Below are positions 23,301 to 34,300 of a stretch of 64,000 nucleotides of DNA, piece by piece (position 1 is the stretch's first letter; the number at the start of each line of letters is the position of its first letter). This stretch comes from Blepharisma stoltei (Eukaryota; Ciliophora; Heterotrichea; Heterotrichida; Blepharismidae). Made by a program: the position numbers and the translations under genes. The stretch is from positions 434,001-498,000 of the forward strand of contig CAJZBQ010000038.1 of the NCBI GenBank assembly GCA_914767885.1, written 5' to 3'. The notes under the pieces were generated by a model, which ran no database searches, had not been told where the DNA came from, and worked only from the letters and a program-made list of their open reading frames with translations.

Positions 23301-23697
23301 CCCACACAAGTCATAAAGATCAAAAATCATTTGCAGTTTTTCCTCATCAGTACCTTTACTGAACCTGGCTATCCCTATCATAAAATCTTCAAAACTAATA
23401 ACGCCACTCCCAGTGGTATCGAATAGCTTGAAAAGCCTTTCACTTAGCATGCCCTGAATAATTTTTTACAGGCAGTGGGAAGAATTGGATAAACGTTTCT
23501 TTATCGATATTTTGGTGCGAGTCTGTTCTCCTTGACAAATCAATATATAGCTCTCTTAAGAGGCTTATTTCTTCTTTAGAAACTGAATGGGAAATACATT
23601 TAGAAATAATTGGAGCAATTTTGCCCGATAATTTAAGTATGCTGGTGCTCATATCACATTTTGCGTACGTTCTACCCTTTGAGCAGCATAAGCCCAT
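20383..23697 (-). CDS. Calcium-dependent kinase with N-terminal EF-hands and PH domain (CDPK7-like)
   Basis: Exons (minus): 23697-23470, 23453-23265, 23249-22287, 21290-20886, 20820-20383; 740 aa. Introns are 16 nt (23454-23469) and 15 nt (23250-23264). Two IESs with pointers TA and TAATAAAT are removed. The N-terminus MGLCCSKG fits myristoylation. EF-hand loops: DTTGSGVISFED and DLCGDGYIDRAE. A PH-like domain lies about residues 275-365 (SGTVYKKNKEKDELEKKYAIL and on). The kinase shows a Gly-rich loop GHGKFSDV, AVKV Lys, HRDIKPEN, DFG and APE. EF-hands and PH before the kinase match apicomplexan CDPK7 order rather than plant-type CDPK order. Likely a calcium- and lipid-responsive kinase at membranes. 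Confidence 0.88.
20821..20885. mobile_element. Short IES (65 bp), pointer TAATAAAT
   Basis: Direct repeat TAATAAAT at 20821-20828 and 20886-20893. Removing one copy plus the interval joins VAYLYHLLL to AGRLPFDH, the usual kinase subdomain IX-X sequence, and removes an in-frame stop. Confidence 0.9.
21291..22286. mobile_element. Composite IES in the kinase: MITE family D carrying retroposon S3, pointer TA
   Basis: Excision between TA 21291-21292 and 22287-22288 joins DHPNV to QLKEVFDT, restoring the kinase core. Inside, MITE D (about 21293-22206) has ends CGATGACCCCC + TCAATCTTCATGTCTATTGC and the inverted equivalent. Its subterminal motif is repeated in a diverged form (CTTCATGCCTACTGCCACAC). 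Eighty bp to the right belong to the outer IES only. Confidence 0.85.
21557..22112 (-). mobile_element. SINE-like retroposon S3 nested in MITE D
   Basis: A GC-rich block bounded by AATTTGTTGCAAGAG (21557-21571) and AATTTGTTGAAAGAG (22098-22112). The head reads leftward from 22097 with ATTTAAATGGCGACACG. An internal segment CCGAGAAACTGGGGTTTCGG (about 21861-21881, minus strand) is shared with S6. Confidence 0.75.
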
Positions 23698-24631
23698 TTA
23701 CTAGTTATTATTATTAAAAACAAATTTCTAGTCATACTTTGTTTAATTAAATTTAATAAATTGATTGTGTGGATAGAAAACCATTGTGAAAAGATACATA
23801 AAATTTAGTTCTAAATTTGAAAACTGTTTGATTATAAAGGGATGAATAAAATTGCAACGCTTAATAATCCGTTGCATATTTGTGGTTTCTAATTGTTTAT
23901 ATGAATATAAAGATTTGTTTTTTAGGAGAGTGGTAATTGAGAGAGGGAATGGTAAGAATTTGAGTAGAATTTCATTGTCAGTACTTACAATATGTAAGAA
24001 AAAAATAATATGTATATCAATTTTTTGAAATTATTTAGAGAAGTTGTCTGTCTAATTTATAGATTTATTTTATACTTTTTACATGCTACCAATCTGAATA
24101 AAGATCAACTTTCTAATTTTTGTAAATTTTGAAAAAATTAATATTCACCAAAATGCATAGAGTTAGGGGTAATTTTGATGTAATAAGCAAAGAAATTGTT
24201 ATAAAATTGCCTAATTATCAATTATCATTTTTTGAATTTTTGCCATAATAAATTAATATTTCCTCAACAATAAATATGTTCATAAATCATTTTAAATTTT
24301 ATTTTTCTCCAATCCTAAAGTTTTTAATAAAAATAAACAAAAAATAACTCTAATCATTGCCCTCCGTTCAAAAAGAATAAAAATTTTAAAAAAGAAAAGA
24401 ATCTGGAACGAATGAATAATTAATTCTCATATCATTAAAGATTTACTGGTTAAATCAATTTAAATTAATTTTTATTTTCGCTAAACAGAACTATTTATTA
24501 TATTTCTAAATCTGGTCTCCAAATGCTCATTTATTTAACTTAAGCCTCATAAAAATCCTCCTACACTTCTAAAGATTCAAAAATCATTTGCCTATTCAAA
24601 TTCAATAAATATTAATTATATTTCGTTTAAA
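23698..24631. other. AT-rich intergenic region of about 930 bp
   Basis: No frame, RNA gene or repeat copy could be supported. Confidence 0.5.
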
Positions 24632-25168
24632 CTAGGACTCCTTGCCCCTCCCAAGTAACCAATCCACAACCCTCTCTATATTTGTTCCTCTCATTGCACT
24701 AATCGAAATTACAAGTCAAGGATTGTCAATCACATAATCTAAATTCAACCCTTGTATAATTTCTGGCTCACTCATATGCGGATTTATATCAATCTTATTA
24801 GCTAAAATCAGCAGTGGGATCCCTACAAGTTCTCTGTCTTCCAGCATCATATGAAGCTCTTTTCTTGATAATGAAATCAATTGAGATGCAGACGCATCGA
24901 CTAAAAACACAATCACGTTGGTTCCTCTTGCATACCGAGCTCATTCAGTTCTATATTGAACTTGTCCTCCAAGATCCCAAGCCTTGATGGTTAAATTTCC
25001 TTGTTGGACTGTCCTTACATTTAATCCAATTGTTGGGACTGTTTGTCCGGGACTTCCTGATGAGAGCTGGTTGATAAAAGTGGTTTTTCCAGAGTTTTCA
25101 AGCCCAACGATGACCATTTCCATTTTCCTTGAGAAGAGCGATCTTAATTTTGCTAAGAGAGATCCCAT
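24632..25168 (-). CDS. ARL8: ARF-like small GTPase, Arl8 type
   Basis: 178 aa, ATG 25166-25168, stop TAG 24632-24634, two TGA codons read as Trp. G1 is GLENSGKTT, the effector region has TVPTIGLNV, G3 is WDLGGQ, G4 is NKID, and G5 is SAM. The N-terminus MGSLLAKLRSLFSRKMEM resembles the Arl8 amphipathic start. The segments LTIKAWDLGGQVQYRTEWARYARG and LLEDRELVGIPLLIL-like pieces fit Arl8 better than Arf1. Arl8 positions lysosomes by linking them to motors. No intron. Confidence 0.85.
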
Positions 25169-25368
25169 CTTGATTATGTAATCAATTGTTTATATAATCT
25201 GAGTTTAAAGCACAAAGTATTGAGGAGAATTAAATATATTTTCTATAAAGGTTTACTTAGAAAGCATATAATCCTAATCCCACTTAGAAAGCATAGGATT
25301 TTTAATTGAACTTATAAAAGACTCAAAAAAATAATAAACACAGTTTGGGGTGAAATTAAATAAATAGG

Positions 25369-27825
25369 ATGAGGAAGAGGATTGGGAGTTTTATTTCAGG
25401 AATCTCTGAAGCTCTCTCCTTTAATCAAGCCACTCTATCTGGAGCTTTAGACGTTATTGTAATTGAGCATGAAGACGGCTCCATGTTTTGCACTCCTTTC
25501 CACGTGAGATTTGGCAAATTTAAACTCCTTAGATCAATGCAAAAAAAAGTAAGAATTGCTGTAAACGGGAAACTCACCGATATATGTATGAGGCTTGGAA
25601 AAGCTGGGGAAGCCTATTTTATTAAAGGTGAAACCCTAAATGATGCCCCTGATCTGCCTCCTTCTCCTATAATTTCTCCTGAGCAATGCATACTAGATAA
25701 CTTAGAAGATCTAGAAGAGGATGAAGAAGATAAAAAATCAGTTGAAGAGCTACTAGTAAAAAGTCCTGAAGCCATTATGAAAGAGCTTGAACAAGAAACT
25801 ATCCAAACTAAGTGGGCATGGCCATGGACAAAACCTCCGACTGAAACCAAGCCGAGATCTTCTTATATTGGCTCTATTTTTGGAATGTTTAGGAAGAAAT
25901 CAGTCACAATAGAAACTAAGATTGAGGCTAATGAATCTTTTGCAATGTCACTGTGTGGGTACTCAGACACTGATATAGATTTAAAAACTTTTGAAGAAAA
26001 TATTGTTTCTTATGAAGATTTTCAGAGCAATCCTTGAGAAATCATTAGTGACCCGAAATTTGTAGTGAAAATTGATGGGAAATTTTATAATTGAGAATCC
26101 GCTGTGCCTCATATATGTTTATTGAACTTATTGAGAAGTCCGCTGGCATTTCTGAAAGGATATTTCTTCCCCTACTGCTTCCTGCTGCTCGCCAGTTCGC
26201 GCTTCACGACATCGCGAAGGTTGCTCCTGCCGGACGAGGGCCTCCCGATAGTCATATGAACCGCTCTACCGTGCCGTGAGTAAACAGAGGTTGCCCGCCA
26301 TGGAAAATTCAAAAGGGTTTAATTTTCTGGTCGACTCTTGGAGAAAATGGAAACTCGAAGCCCAGGACATAACCCCTAGTTTCAGGCTGGAAAATAGTCC
26401 CTATCGGCCAGGACGACGGGTACTAGCTTCCGGGAGATTCCTTTCTAACTCTCGGACACATTTCCCCAGGGGCAAAAAGCTGGACATTGGATTAAAGCTT
26501 GCGGTAAGATAAACACGACATTGCGCTTCACTAAACCAAGAATAAACTGGCTGGATGCACATTTCCAAACGCCATCTCCCTTTTCAAGGTCCCAGCACAC
26601 CCTATGGGATGTCAGTTGCAAGAGTCAAGAGCGCGGGCTAGTTCGCCACATCATTTAAATATACTAGTCTCATATAATGTCAATGCTAGCGTTTAAAAGG
26701 CCGCTCTATGATGATCAGAAATCTCCAACACTTTTGCAAAAAGAAGAAAATAAAGAAGAAAATGGAGATAAGCATCCTGACGTAGAAATAATTACTGATG
26801 TTAAAGAAGAAGTTGTATATGAAAAAACATTATTATTAACATCTCAGCAGCTTAAACATCTAAACCTCACTAAAGGTGTAAATACAGTCACATATACAGT
26901 AGAAGGAGATTATAGAGGTGAGCAGTCTATAACTGGCAAAATTTATCTGTGAGACTCCAATAGCAAAATTGTAGTATCAGATATCGATGGAACTATAACA
27001 CGTTCTGACGTACTTGGCCAATTCCTACCTTTAGTCGGCAAAGACTGAAGCCATCCTGGTGTTGTAGGCCTCTACAATGGTATAATCCAAAATGGCTACA
27101 AACTCCTTTATCTCTCCTCCAGAGCTATTGGACAGGTCGGGATAACAAAAGGGTATTTAAATTCCCTCAATCAAAATAATCAGGTATTGCCTGATGGCCC
27201 AGTAATTATGAGTCCTGACAGACTGGTTGTGTCTTTTATCAGAGAAGTCATCAAGCGAATGCCTCAAAAGTTTAAAGCAGGTGTCTTAAGAGACATAGCT
27301 TCTCTATTTCCTGAAGATAAAAATCCTTTTTATGCAGGATTTGGAAATAGAGACACTGATGCGATTGCATACAGGGCTGCAGGAATCTCTCTTCATAAGA
27401 TCTTCATTATAAGTCCTAATGGGAATGTTAAAACCATTAACCAAACATTTGTGAAGTCTTATCTTGAGCTCAATGACGTCGTTTCCGAGCTATTTCCATC
27501 ATTGAATGGTAATTTTTATTTACTCCGCACTTTAATTGGAGCAAAAAATCCTCCACAATTTAAAGGGAGGCTAAATTTTTTTTGAAAAAATAATTAAAAT
27601 ATTCATTTATCCTTTAAAATTTGATGGAAATAAACGGCATTAAATTGTTTACCAAATATTTTTGCATGGAACTATCATTCCATCTTTATAAAAAGTCAAA
27701 TTTTCCAATATAACACAATTTTAAAAGGAGAGTTAGGCTTAGAGGAGTCCTCAAATTGGGAATATACAGATTTAAATTATTGGAAGGCTCACTATGCACC
27801 CACACTGGAAGATGAAGTTGATTAA
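25369..27825 (+). CDS. LPIN: Lipin: phosphatidate phosphatase
   Basis: Coding parts are 25369-26115, 26677-27522 and 27736-27825; 560 aa. Several TGA codons are Trp (for example LVGKD|W|SHPG). Lipin converts phosphatidate to diacylglycerol. The N-lipin domain is clear ([21 protein letters not shown], then [15 protein letters not shown]). The catalytic C-lipin (HAD-like) domain has the DIDGT motif in [19 protein letters not shown], followed by YLSSRAIGQ. Two insertions are removed: retroposon S4 with pointer CTCATATA and a 213-bp IES with pointer TTA. The second removal gives the lipin-like tail [17 protein letters not shown]. The middle region is shorter than in animals. Confidence 0.95.
26108..26668 (-). 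mobile_element. SINE-like retroposon S4 as an IES in lipin, direct repeat CTCATATA
   Basis: CTCATATA at 26108-26115 and 26669-26676. The interval is GC-rich and contains the family segment GGAAAATTCAAAAGGG with ATTTTCTGGTCG (about 26300-26332). The head reads leftward from about 26668 (ATTTAAATGATGTGGCGAAC). Excision joins SAVPHI to [13 protein letters not shown]. The ORFs at 26091-26512 are not genes. Confidence 0.8.
27520..27732. mobile_element. Short IES with decayed MITE-like ends, pointer TTA
   Basis: TTA at 27520-27522 and 27733-27735; 213 bp. The left end CTCCGCACTTTAATTGGAGC and the right end ATTTTAAAAGGAGAG form imperfect inverted repeats like weathered family F ends. Excision replaces a spurious tail by the lipin C-terminus. 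Confidence 0.8.
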
Positions 27826-27984
27826 TTATCATGAAATAATCTTTATTAATTACCAGGTCTATTTGTTATAAATTACTATAAAAATAATGCATAACTTTAT
27901 AGCAATTTATATTTACAGCTATTTAATATTATAGGTATATAAGCATTTTTATTGTGATAACATTTCAACTGGTGAATAAATAAA

Positions 27985-30832
27985 ATGACATTTCTTACGC
28001 CTTTGTTCCTGTTAGGTTTATTAGCAGTTCATGTTAATTCGTATGGAGCTACTCTGTTGGGAAACAAGCCTGATGACAACGATAACATGATCCCTCTTAA
28101 GCCAATCAGTTCTTGGCCGTCTTATCTCTTTTGGGGCAATTACAATAGCACTCTTTATCCACCTGGAAATTATCTGACTCAGCCCAGAAACCAGCACATC
28201 CCAGTCTACTGCGGAGCTTGCTGGGTGTTTTCAGCAGTATCTGCAATGTCAGACCGCTTGAGAATTGCTAGGAAAATGGCCTGGCCTGAAATTCTGCTTG
28301 CTCCTCAACCTGTTCTTAGCTGCTATCAAACTGATGAGATGCAAGGATGCCACGGAGGAGACCATATGAACACCTATTGGTTTATCAAAGAAAACGGAAT
28401 TACTGACGAATCTTGCAGCCCTTATAGAGCAGGAAGCTATTATGAAGAAGAAAACAATGTCCCATGCACTAATGACGTATGGTGCAAGAACTGCGAACCA
28501 GCTGGAAATTGCTTTATTCCTGCAACTTATCAGAAATGGTACATTTCTGAGTGGGCAAATTTGACAACGCTTGCATCACAAGGATCAGGAGAATTGGCTA
28601 TGATTAATGCTTTACAATATGGCCCTATCTCCTGCAGTGTCTGTGCTACCCACTCATTTGAAACCTATTATAAAGGATTCGAAATATGGAACGATACTGA
28701 AAACTGCTTATCTCCTTCGGAGCAAAAATATTGATATAAATTGTTTAATAAAAATAGGCTGATATCTAACTCCTCCGTGAGCAAAAAAACATTAGAAAAT
28801 CCCTATTTTTTGCCCAAAAACTCACCCTCCGCGAGTGAACAAAAATGTTTTCAATAGAAAATTTTTTTATGGGAAAAAAATTTGATATATAAGTGATTAT
28901 TAGTATAATGAAATCTCGAGCTAATTCTTTTTAATTTTAAACAAATCGTGTTTTGAAACATAAAATTTTGCAAATTAAATTAATATTTACTTTCAATTTT
29001 TGCGAATTAGGATTTTTTCTAAATTTCGAAAAAAATTTTCTATAAAATTTTATATATAAATTTTTTAAAAAAAAAATTAACCCCCCATGAGCGAACAAAA
29101 TTTTTTTGTTCGCTCACTGAGGGGGGAGTAAGTAATAATTATTATTATGAAACCATAGCTAGTTCTCTTAAGATTCAAACAAAGTGCATTATAAAACTAT
29201 ATTTATAAACTAAATTAAACTTTTATTCTCAAAATTGCAAATTGGAATTCTTAAATTTATGGAAATAATTTATAAATTAAAAAAAATATGCTCATTATGG
29301 AGGGAGTTTAGAAACTAACCACGATATTTCAGTCGTCGGATATGGAACAGAAAATGGAGTTGACTATTGGATCGTCAGAAATTCATGGGGTACTTACTTT
29401 GGAAATGAAGGGTTCTTTAGAGTTGTCAGAGGTGTAGCAAATTCTACATGGAACATGCTAATAGAAACCCAATGCGCCTACGCCAATGTATCATCTACTC
29501 CTGTGATTGTAGACCAATCCCAATTAATTGAAGAGATCTCTAAGCCTTCATTAAGAGGCTACAAAGAAGTAGTTGAGCTTCCTGAAGAAAAACCAGCTGA
29601 AGAAACTAAAAGAAAATACAACAGAGTGCCTAAGCTGTTCTTTGAAAATGGAGAAAGAATTACTGAGCCAAGGCCTCATCAGCTCTTAAAAGCTAGCGAT
29701 TTACCAGCTGCGTGGGATTGGAGAAACGTCAGTGGCCAAAATTACGTGTCTTGGACTAAAAACCAGCACATTCCTCAATACTGTAGAAATTAAATGGTGA
29801 TGCTGATGGAATTGGACTCCGAGACTCACTCCTATGGAGCAGGTTGGGCCTATCCTAATAAAGTTGAAAGCAGGGCCTTTGTCCCTTTTTGAAGTCGAAG
29901 ATTTTCCTATATTATCAAATTTTTGCCTCTCACATAATCTTTGTCTGGCAGGACAATAGGGGCACCCTACAGTGGGTGGCTCTAACCTAGGAGCTGATCC
30001 TTATGCTAGGTGAGTCTTACCAGAAAATTCAAAAGGTGGAATTTTGGCTGGGCCTTACATAATTTGCACTCTGGTGTATGCACATCCAGCATAAGCCAAC
30101 TGTATTCAAGTGCGGTTAGTGAGTCCCGCTTATGACCGTATGAAATTTAATCTTAATCAATACTGTGGAAGCTGCTGGGCACATGGTCCAACTTCTTCAC
30201 TATCAGACAGAATCAACATTTTAAGAGGCAATAAATGGCCTAGAATCACCTTAGCTCCACAAGTAATTCTAAACTGCCATGGAGGTGGCAGCTGCGACGG
30301 AGGTAACCCAGGCGGTGTTTACGAGTTTATCGCAACCCATGGTATTACTGACGACACCTGCCAACAATATACTGCCGCAAACCCTGCAGAAGCTTCCTGC
30401 TCACCAGTCCAAAACTGCATGACCTGTTGGGAACTCAACAATAGGACTAACTGTCCAGCAGTCTCCGACCCAATCACCTACACAGTCAGTCAATACGGCG
30501 CTGTAAACGGTGCTTTTAGAATGAAAGCAGAAATTTACAAGAACGGGCCTATCGGATGTGGAATTCAAGCCACGCCAAAGTTCGAGAACTATACAAGTGG
30601 AGTTTTTGAAGAATTCATCCCATGGATCTCTATTAACCATGAAATCGCTGTTGTAGGATGGGGAGTCGCTGATGATGGAACTGAGTACTGGATCGGCAGA
30701 AACTCCTGGGGAACTTATTGGGGACAAGAAGGGTTCTTCTACATCAAGATGTACGAAAATAACTTGGGGATTGAAACAGACTGCGACTGGGGCATTCCTG
30801 TTTACCCTACAACTCCTCCATATAGTGTCTAA
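27985..30832 (+). CDS. Double-headed papain-family protease (two cathepsin X/Z-like domains)
   Basis: Coding parts are 27985-28710, 29311-29784 and 30167-30832; 621 aa. A signal peptide ([20 protein letters not shown]) is followed by two peptidase C1A domains in one frame. Domain 1 has the cathepsin X mini-loop HIPV, catalytic Cys in CGACW, His in [11 protein letters not shown] and Asn in VRNSWG. A 70-residue linker with KRKYNRVPK follows. Domain 2 has HIPQ, Cys in CGSCWAHG, His in [11 protein letters not shown] and Asn in GRNSWG. Both catalytic triads look intact. Excisions (pointers TTA and TCAATACTGT) restore the domain 1 His segment and the domain 2 Cys. Probable lysosomal or food-vacuole protease. 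A processed polyprotein is possible. Confidence 0.9.
28708..29307. mobile_element. IES in protease domain 1: old family A element with young copy A4 nested, pointer TTA
   Basis: The outer pointer is TTA (28708-28710/29308-29310), length 600 bp. Its decayed ends read CTCCTTCGGAGCAAAAAT and ATGCTCATTATGGAGGGAG. The core at 29135-29290 is a diverged family A core. Inside sits a young A copy (28770-29128) flanked by TAA. Joining gives [16 protein letters not shown]. Confidence 0.85.
29775..30156 (-). mobile_element. SINE-like retroposon S5 as an IES in protease domain 2, direct repeat TCAATACTGT
   Basis: TCAATACTGT at 29775-29784 and 30157-30166; 382 bp. It contains the family segment AGAAAATTCAAAAGGTGG with AATTTTGGCTGGG (about 30020-30050). 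It splits the codons just before the catalytic Cys: [13 protein letters not shown] is restored by precise removal of one repeat copy. Confidence 0.8.
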
Positions 30833-30855
30833 TCATTTTCTTGAATATTTATTAG

Positions 30856-31206
30856 TTAGCTTGTAAGGTCTGCGTACATGTTTTCTCTGATTTGGTCGAG
30901 ATCTGGATAAGTGACATTTCCGGAACTGTCTGTGTGGGTAGGGACATAGTAGTCTTTGAAGTAAATTGTAGTGCTTTCTATCATGTATTTCATTATTAAT
31001 GGGTCATTGTCGGGGCTGCTTGGCTCTGATACAATTTCAGCTTCGGCTTGGGCCATTAAACCTTCAGCGTCATTTGAGCTTGCTTCAGTGTCTGCACTTG
31101 TAGCGACCTGGGCTGCTTTTATGGCTTCTTGCTGCAGAAATGAGTGCCTAAAAATCCTTTCACTTATAAGCAAGTGAAAGAAAGCTATAAGAAAGATCGC
31201 TTTCAT
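30856..31206 (-). CDS. Small secreted or lumenal hypothetical protein
   Basis: 116 aa with an N-terminal hydrophobic signal-like stretch (MKAIFLIAFFHLLIS), then an Ala/Glu-rich acidic region (DTEASSNDAEGLMAQAEAE) and a more structured tail. It converges on the protease gene with a 23-bp gap between stops. No family recognised. Confidence 0.55.
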   Translation of the reverse strand: MKAIFLIAFFHLLISERIFRHSFLQQEAIKAAQVATSADTEASSNDAEGLMAQAEAEIVSEPSSPDNDPLIMKYMIESTTIYFKDYYVPTHTDSSGNVTYPDLDQIRENMYADLTS

Positions 31207-31378
31207 TATCCGTTTATAAACAAATAACTTATACTTTTTTCTATTTTGTATTGGAAAATGGGAATTGTTTGTAAGCTATTTTTTTAGCCAATAGAAAATT
31301 TGGGTTATTTTTATATTGATAATGCTTAATAACAAAAGAGGATACATATTTTAATTTCATTGAGTAATGCAAATTTAA

Positions 31379-34300
31379 ATGTCGTCAAGATCTTCTACCC
31401 GAGAAAGAGAAAGACCTAGGAACTCTCCTTATCAGCATTATAAACAAGATATATATAAGCCACCATCAATGGAAAGTATTCTTGCTAGTCTAAGCACCAA
31501 AGTGAAATCTTTAGAAGACAAGTATATGGATTTCGTCAACTATTGTGCCAGACTACTAATGGAAAATAAAGCAATCATTGAAAAAAGGCTGGAAAATGAC
31601 ATAACCACAAACTCCACAAATTACTATAGTGAGCACAGTACAGATAAAGAAAAAATCGATAAAGACTTAGAATTTGTGATGAGTGTAAAAAATTCTTATT
31701 CATCCCCCAGAAATTTTGACACTTTTGATAGGTTTTCTCATTATATAAAAGAAGCAGAAGAAGAGATTTTAAATTTATGTGTAAATGATATTTTTGATAT
31801 GGACAGCAATGAAATTAAGCGTAATGTTTTGCAAATATTCAATATTTTATCCCGCCAAATTTCTGAAATTGTAACAATAAGTGGCTCTTCACAAGAATTA
31901 AATGAAAAAATACTTGTTTTGACTACAGAAAAAAATAAGCTAGAAGAAATTTTGGAAGAAAAAAGATCTAGTGATTTACAGATAATGAGAGAAAAAATGA
32001 GTAAATTGGAAGAGCTTGAAAAAGAATTAGCAAAAAAAGAGCTGGATTTAAATAATGAAATTGGGGAGAATAGGAAAAAATATGAAAATGAGAGGCAAGA
32101 GATCATTAATAGCTATTGCAAAAAAATTAAACAATTAGAGCAGGATATTCAAAACTTTAAAGAAGAAAGACAGTCATTGACTTTAGCGTTAAATGAAGCT
32201 GAAGAAAGGCAGAAAATGATTGAGCCGATGCTAAAAAAGTATGAAGAATTAAAAATCAGCAGCAAAAAACTAGCTGCAGCTGCAGAAAATTATGAAAAAT
32301 TGTATGAGTCAGTTAAAGGGTGAGCAGAGAACGAATTTTCTAATGCAAATATGGGATTTGATGAAAAATTCAGAGAATACAATAAAAGGATTGATGAATT
32401 TGCTAGCAAATTTGAAAAATTAAAGCAGCAGTGCAAGCAATATCTTGAAAAGCATTTAGAAAAAGTCTTAATCATGAACAAACAAATAAAAGCAAAAAAT
32501 GATGAAAATACCAAAAAGGAAATAAAGGACTGCAAAGATAAATTTGATTCCATTTTGCAAAAAAATAAAGCTGAAAATGAAATGAAATTCAAGAAACTTA
32601 CAGAAATTATTGGAGATCTTGAAGAGGACAGAGCTCAAATGACCAAAAAATATAAAGAAATTGAAGCAGAAAATATAATTTTGAAAGAAAAATGCAGCAA
32701 AATTTCTGAATATGAAAAAGAGGCAAGGGAAATTGAAGAAATTTATTCGCAGTTTAAGAAACTTAAAGAAAGCTATTCAACGTCATTGAAACACATAAAA
32801 GCAAAAGAAAATGAAATTGGGCAGCTAAAGATGGTGAATAAAGAAAATGAAGAAAAAATAATCCAGCTTTCAAAGGCAAACTCAAACCAGGAAATTTCTA
32901 TTCAAAAGCTGCAAACTGAGCTTGAAGAGAAAATCCATAATTATGAAGAAGAAATTGGAAAATTAAATAAAACTATACTTCAGAATGAATCAAAAGAGGA
33001 CCAATTGATAAGAGAAATAGAAGAACTCAATATAATTAAAGAAAAAATTATAAATGAAATAAAAGAAAAAGAAGAAGAAATAATTCAGTTATCGAGACTA
33101 TTGGATGAGAAATCAGAATCTTTAAAGGATACCTTGGAGAAATTAGAAGATTTGCAAGAAAGCTATGAAATAAAGATAAAAGAAAGCAATGGTGAAAATA
33201 ATTTATTGAGATCAGAAAATGAAGAAATAATCATAGAAAATAACGCGGTAAGATCAGAAAACGAAGAAATAGCTATTGAAAACAATAAGCTAAAAGAAGA
33301 AATGAAAAATTTCGATTTACGAGAAATAAACCATAAAAAACAATATGACCAAGTAAAGAAAAAAATTGATGAATTAGAAGATTGTATCACTATTTTGCAA
33401 GAAGAAAATATCGAAATGTCCAACCGTTTAAAATCTCAAGATATATTAGTAGATGACCTTAATAAGAAATATGCCGATAGTGAAAAATCATGTGCAGAGT
33501 TAAATGCAGAAAATATAAGAACAATTAATATTATTAAAAGCATGAGCAATGATATCCGTAATTTGGAAAATGATAGGAATATAAAAGATGAAGAAATCAT
33601 AAAAAGCGAAAAATTATGTTCAGAACTAAATGCAGAAAATATAAGAATGGCTAATAATATTCAAAGCATGAATAATGATATTCAAAATATGAAAAATGAG
33701 ATAAAGGTTAAAAATGAAGAAATTATAAAAAGTGACCAAGAACTTATGATAATTAAAGATGAAAATAGAATTTTATCTAAAAAACTTTATGAAAGTACTA
33801 AAGAGTGCCAGGATTCTCAAAATAAAACTGTATATTATTTGTCAAATTATAGCAGTGTTCTCAACTCGATGATTGAATCGTTGTCCATTCGATATGAATC
33901 TGCTATAAAAATCACTAAAGAAAAACTGTGTAAAGCAGAAAAAAGCATTTACAAGCTACAAAATATTTTGCCCTCATTAATTGATGCAAAAATCATCAAA
34001 TTATCTAAATTGAATACCCAAATTACTGATTTGACAGAGGCAAAAATCATGAATATGATTAATGAGAAACAGCATGGACTTGAGTATTTAATCAATGAAT
34101 CTGAAGGATTTTTATTGTCAAGAATAGAGACTGTAAATGAAAATATTGAAGCAAAACTCCAATCAGATGAAATTCTGTCAAAAAAGCTTGAAAACTTGGT
34201 AAAAGAATACAACTTAATAAAAGAAGAGGTCAGTAGTACACCAGACGTAGAATGGATATATAAGGATATGGAGAACTTAAAAAAGTCGTTATTTGATATA

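Noticed and set aside
26091..26512. Two plus-strand ORFs
   Set aside because: They are inside retroposon S4; the lipin frame is only continuous when this interval is removed.
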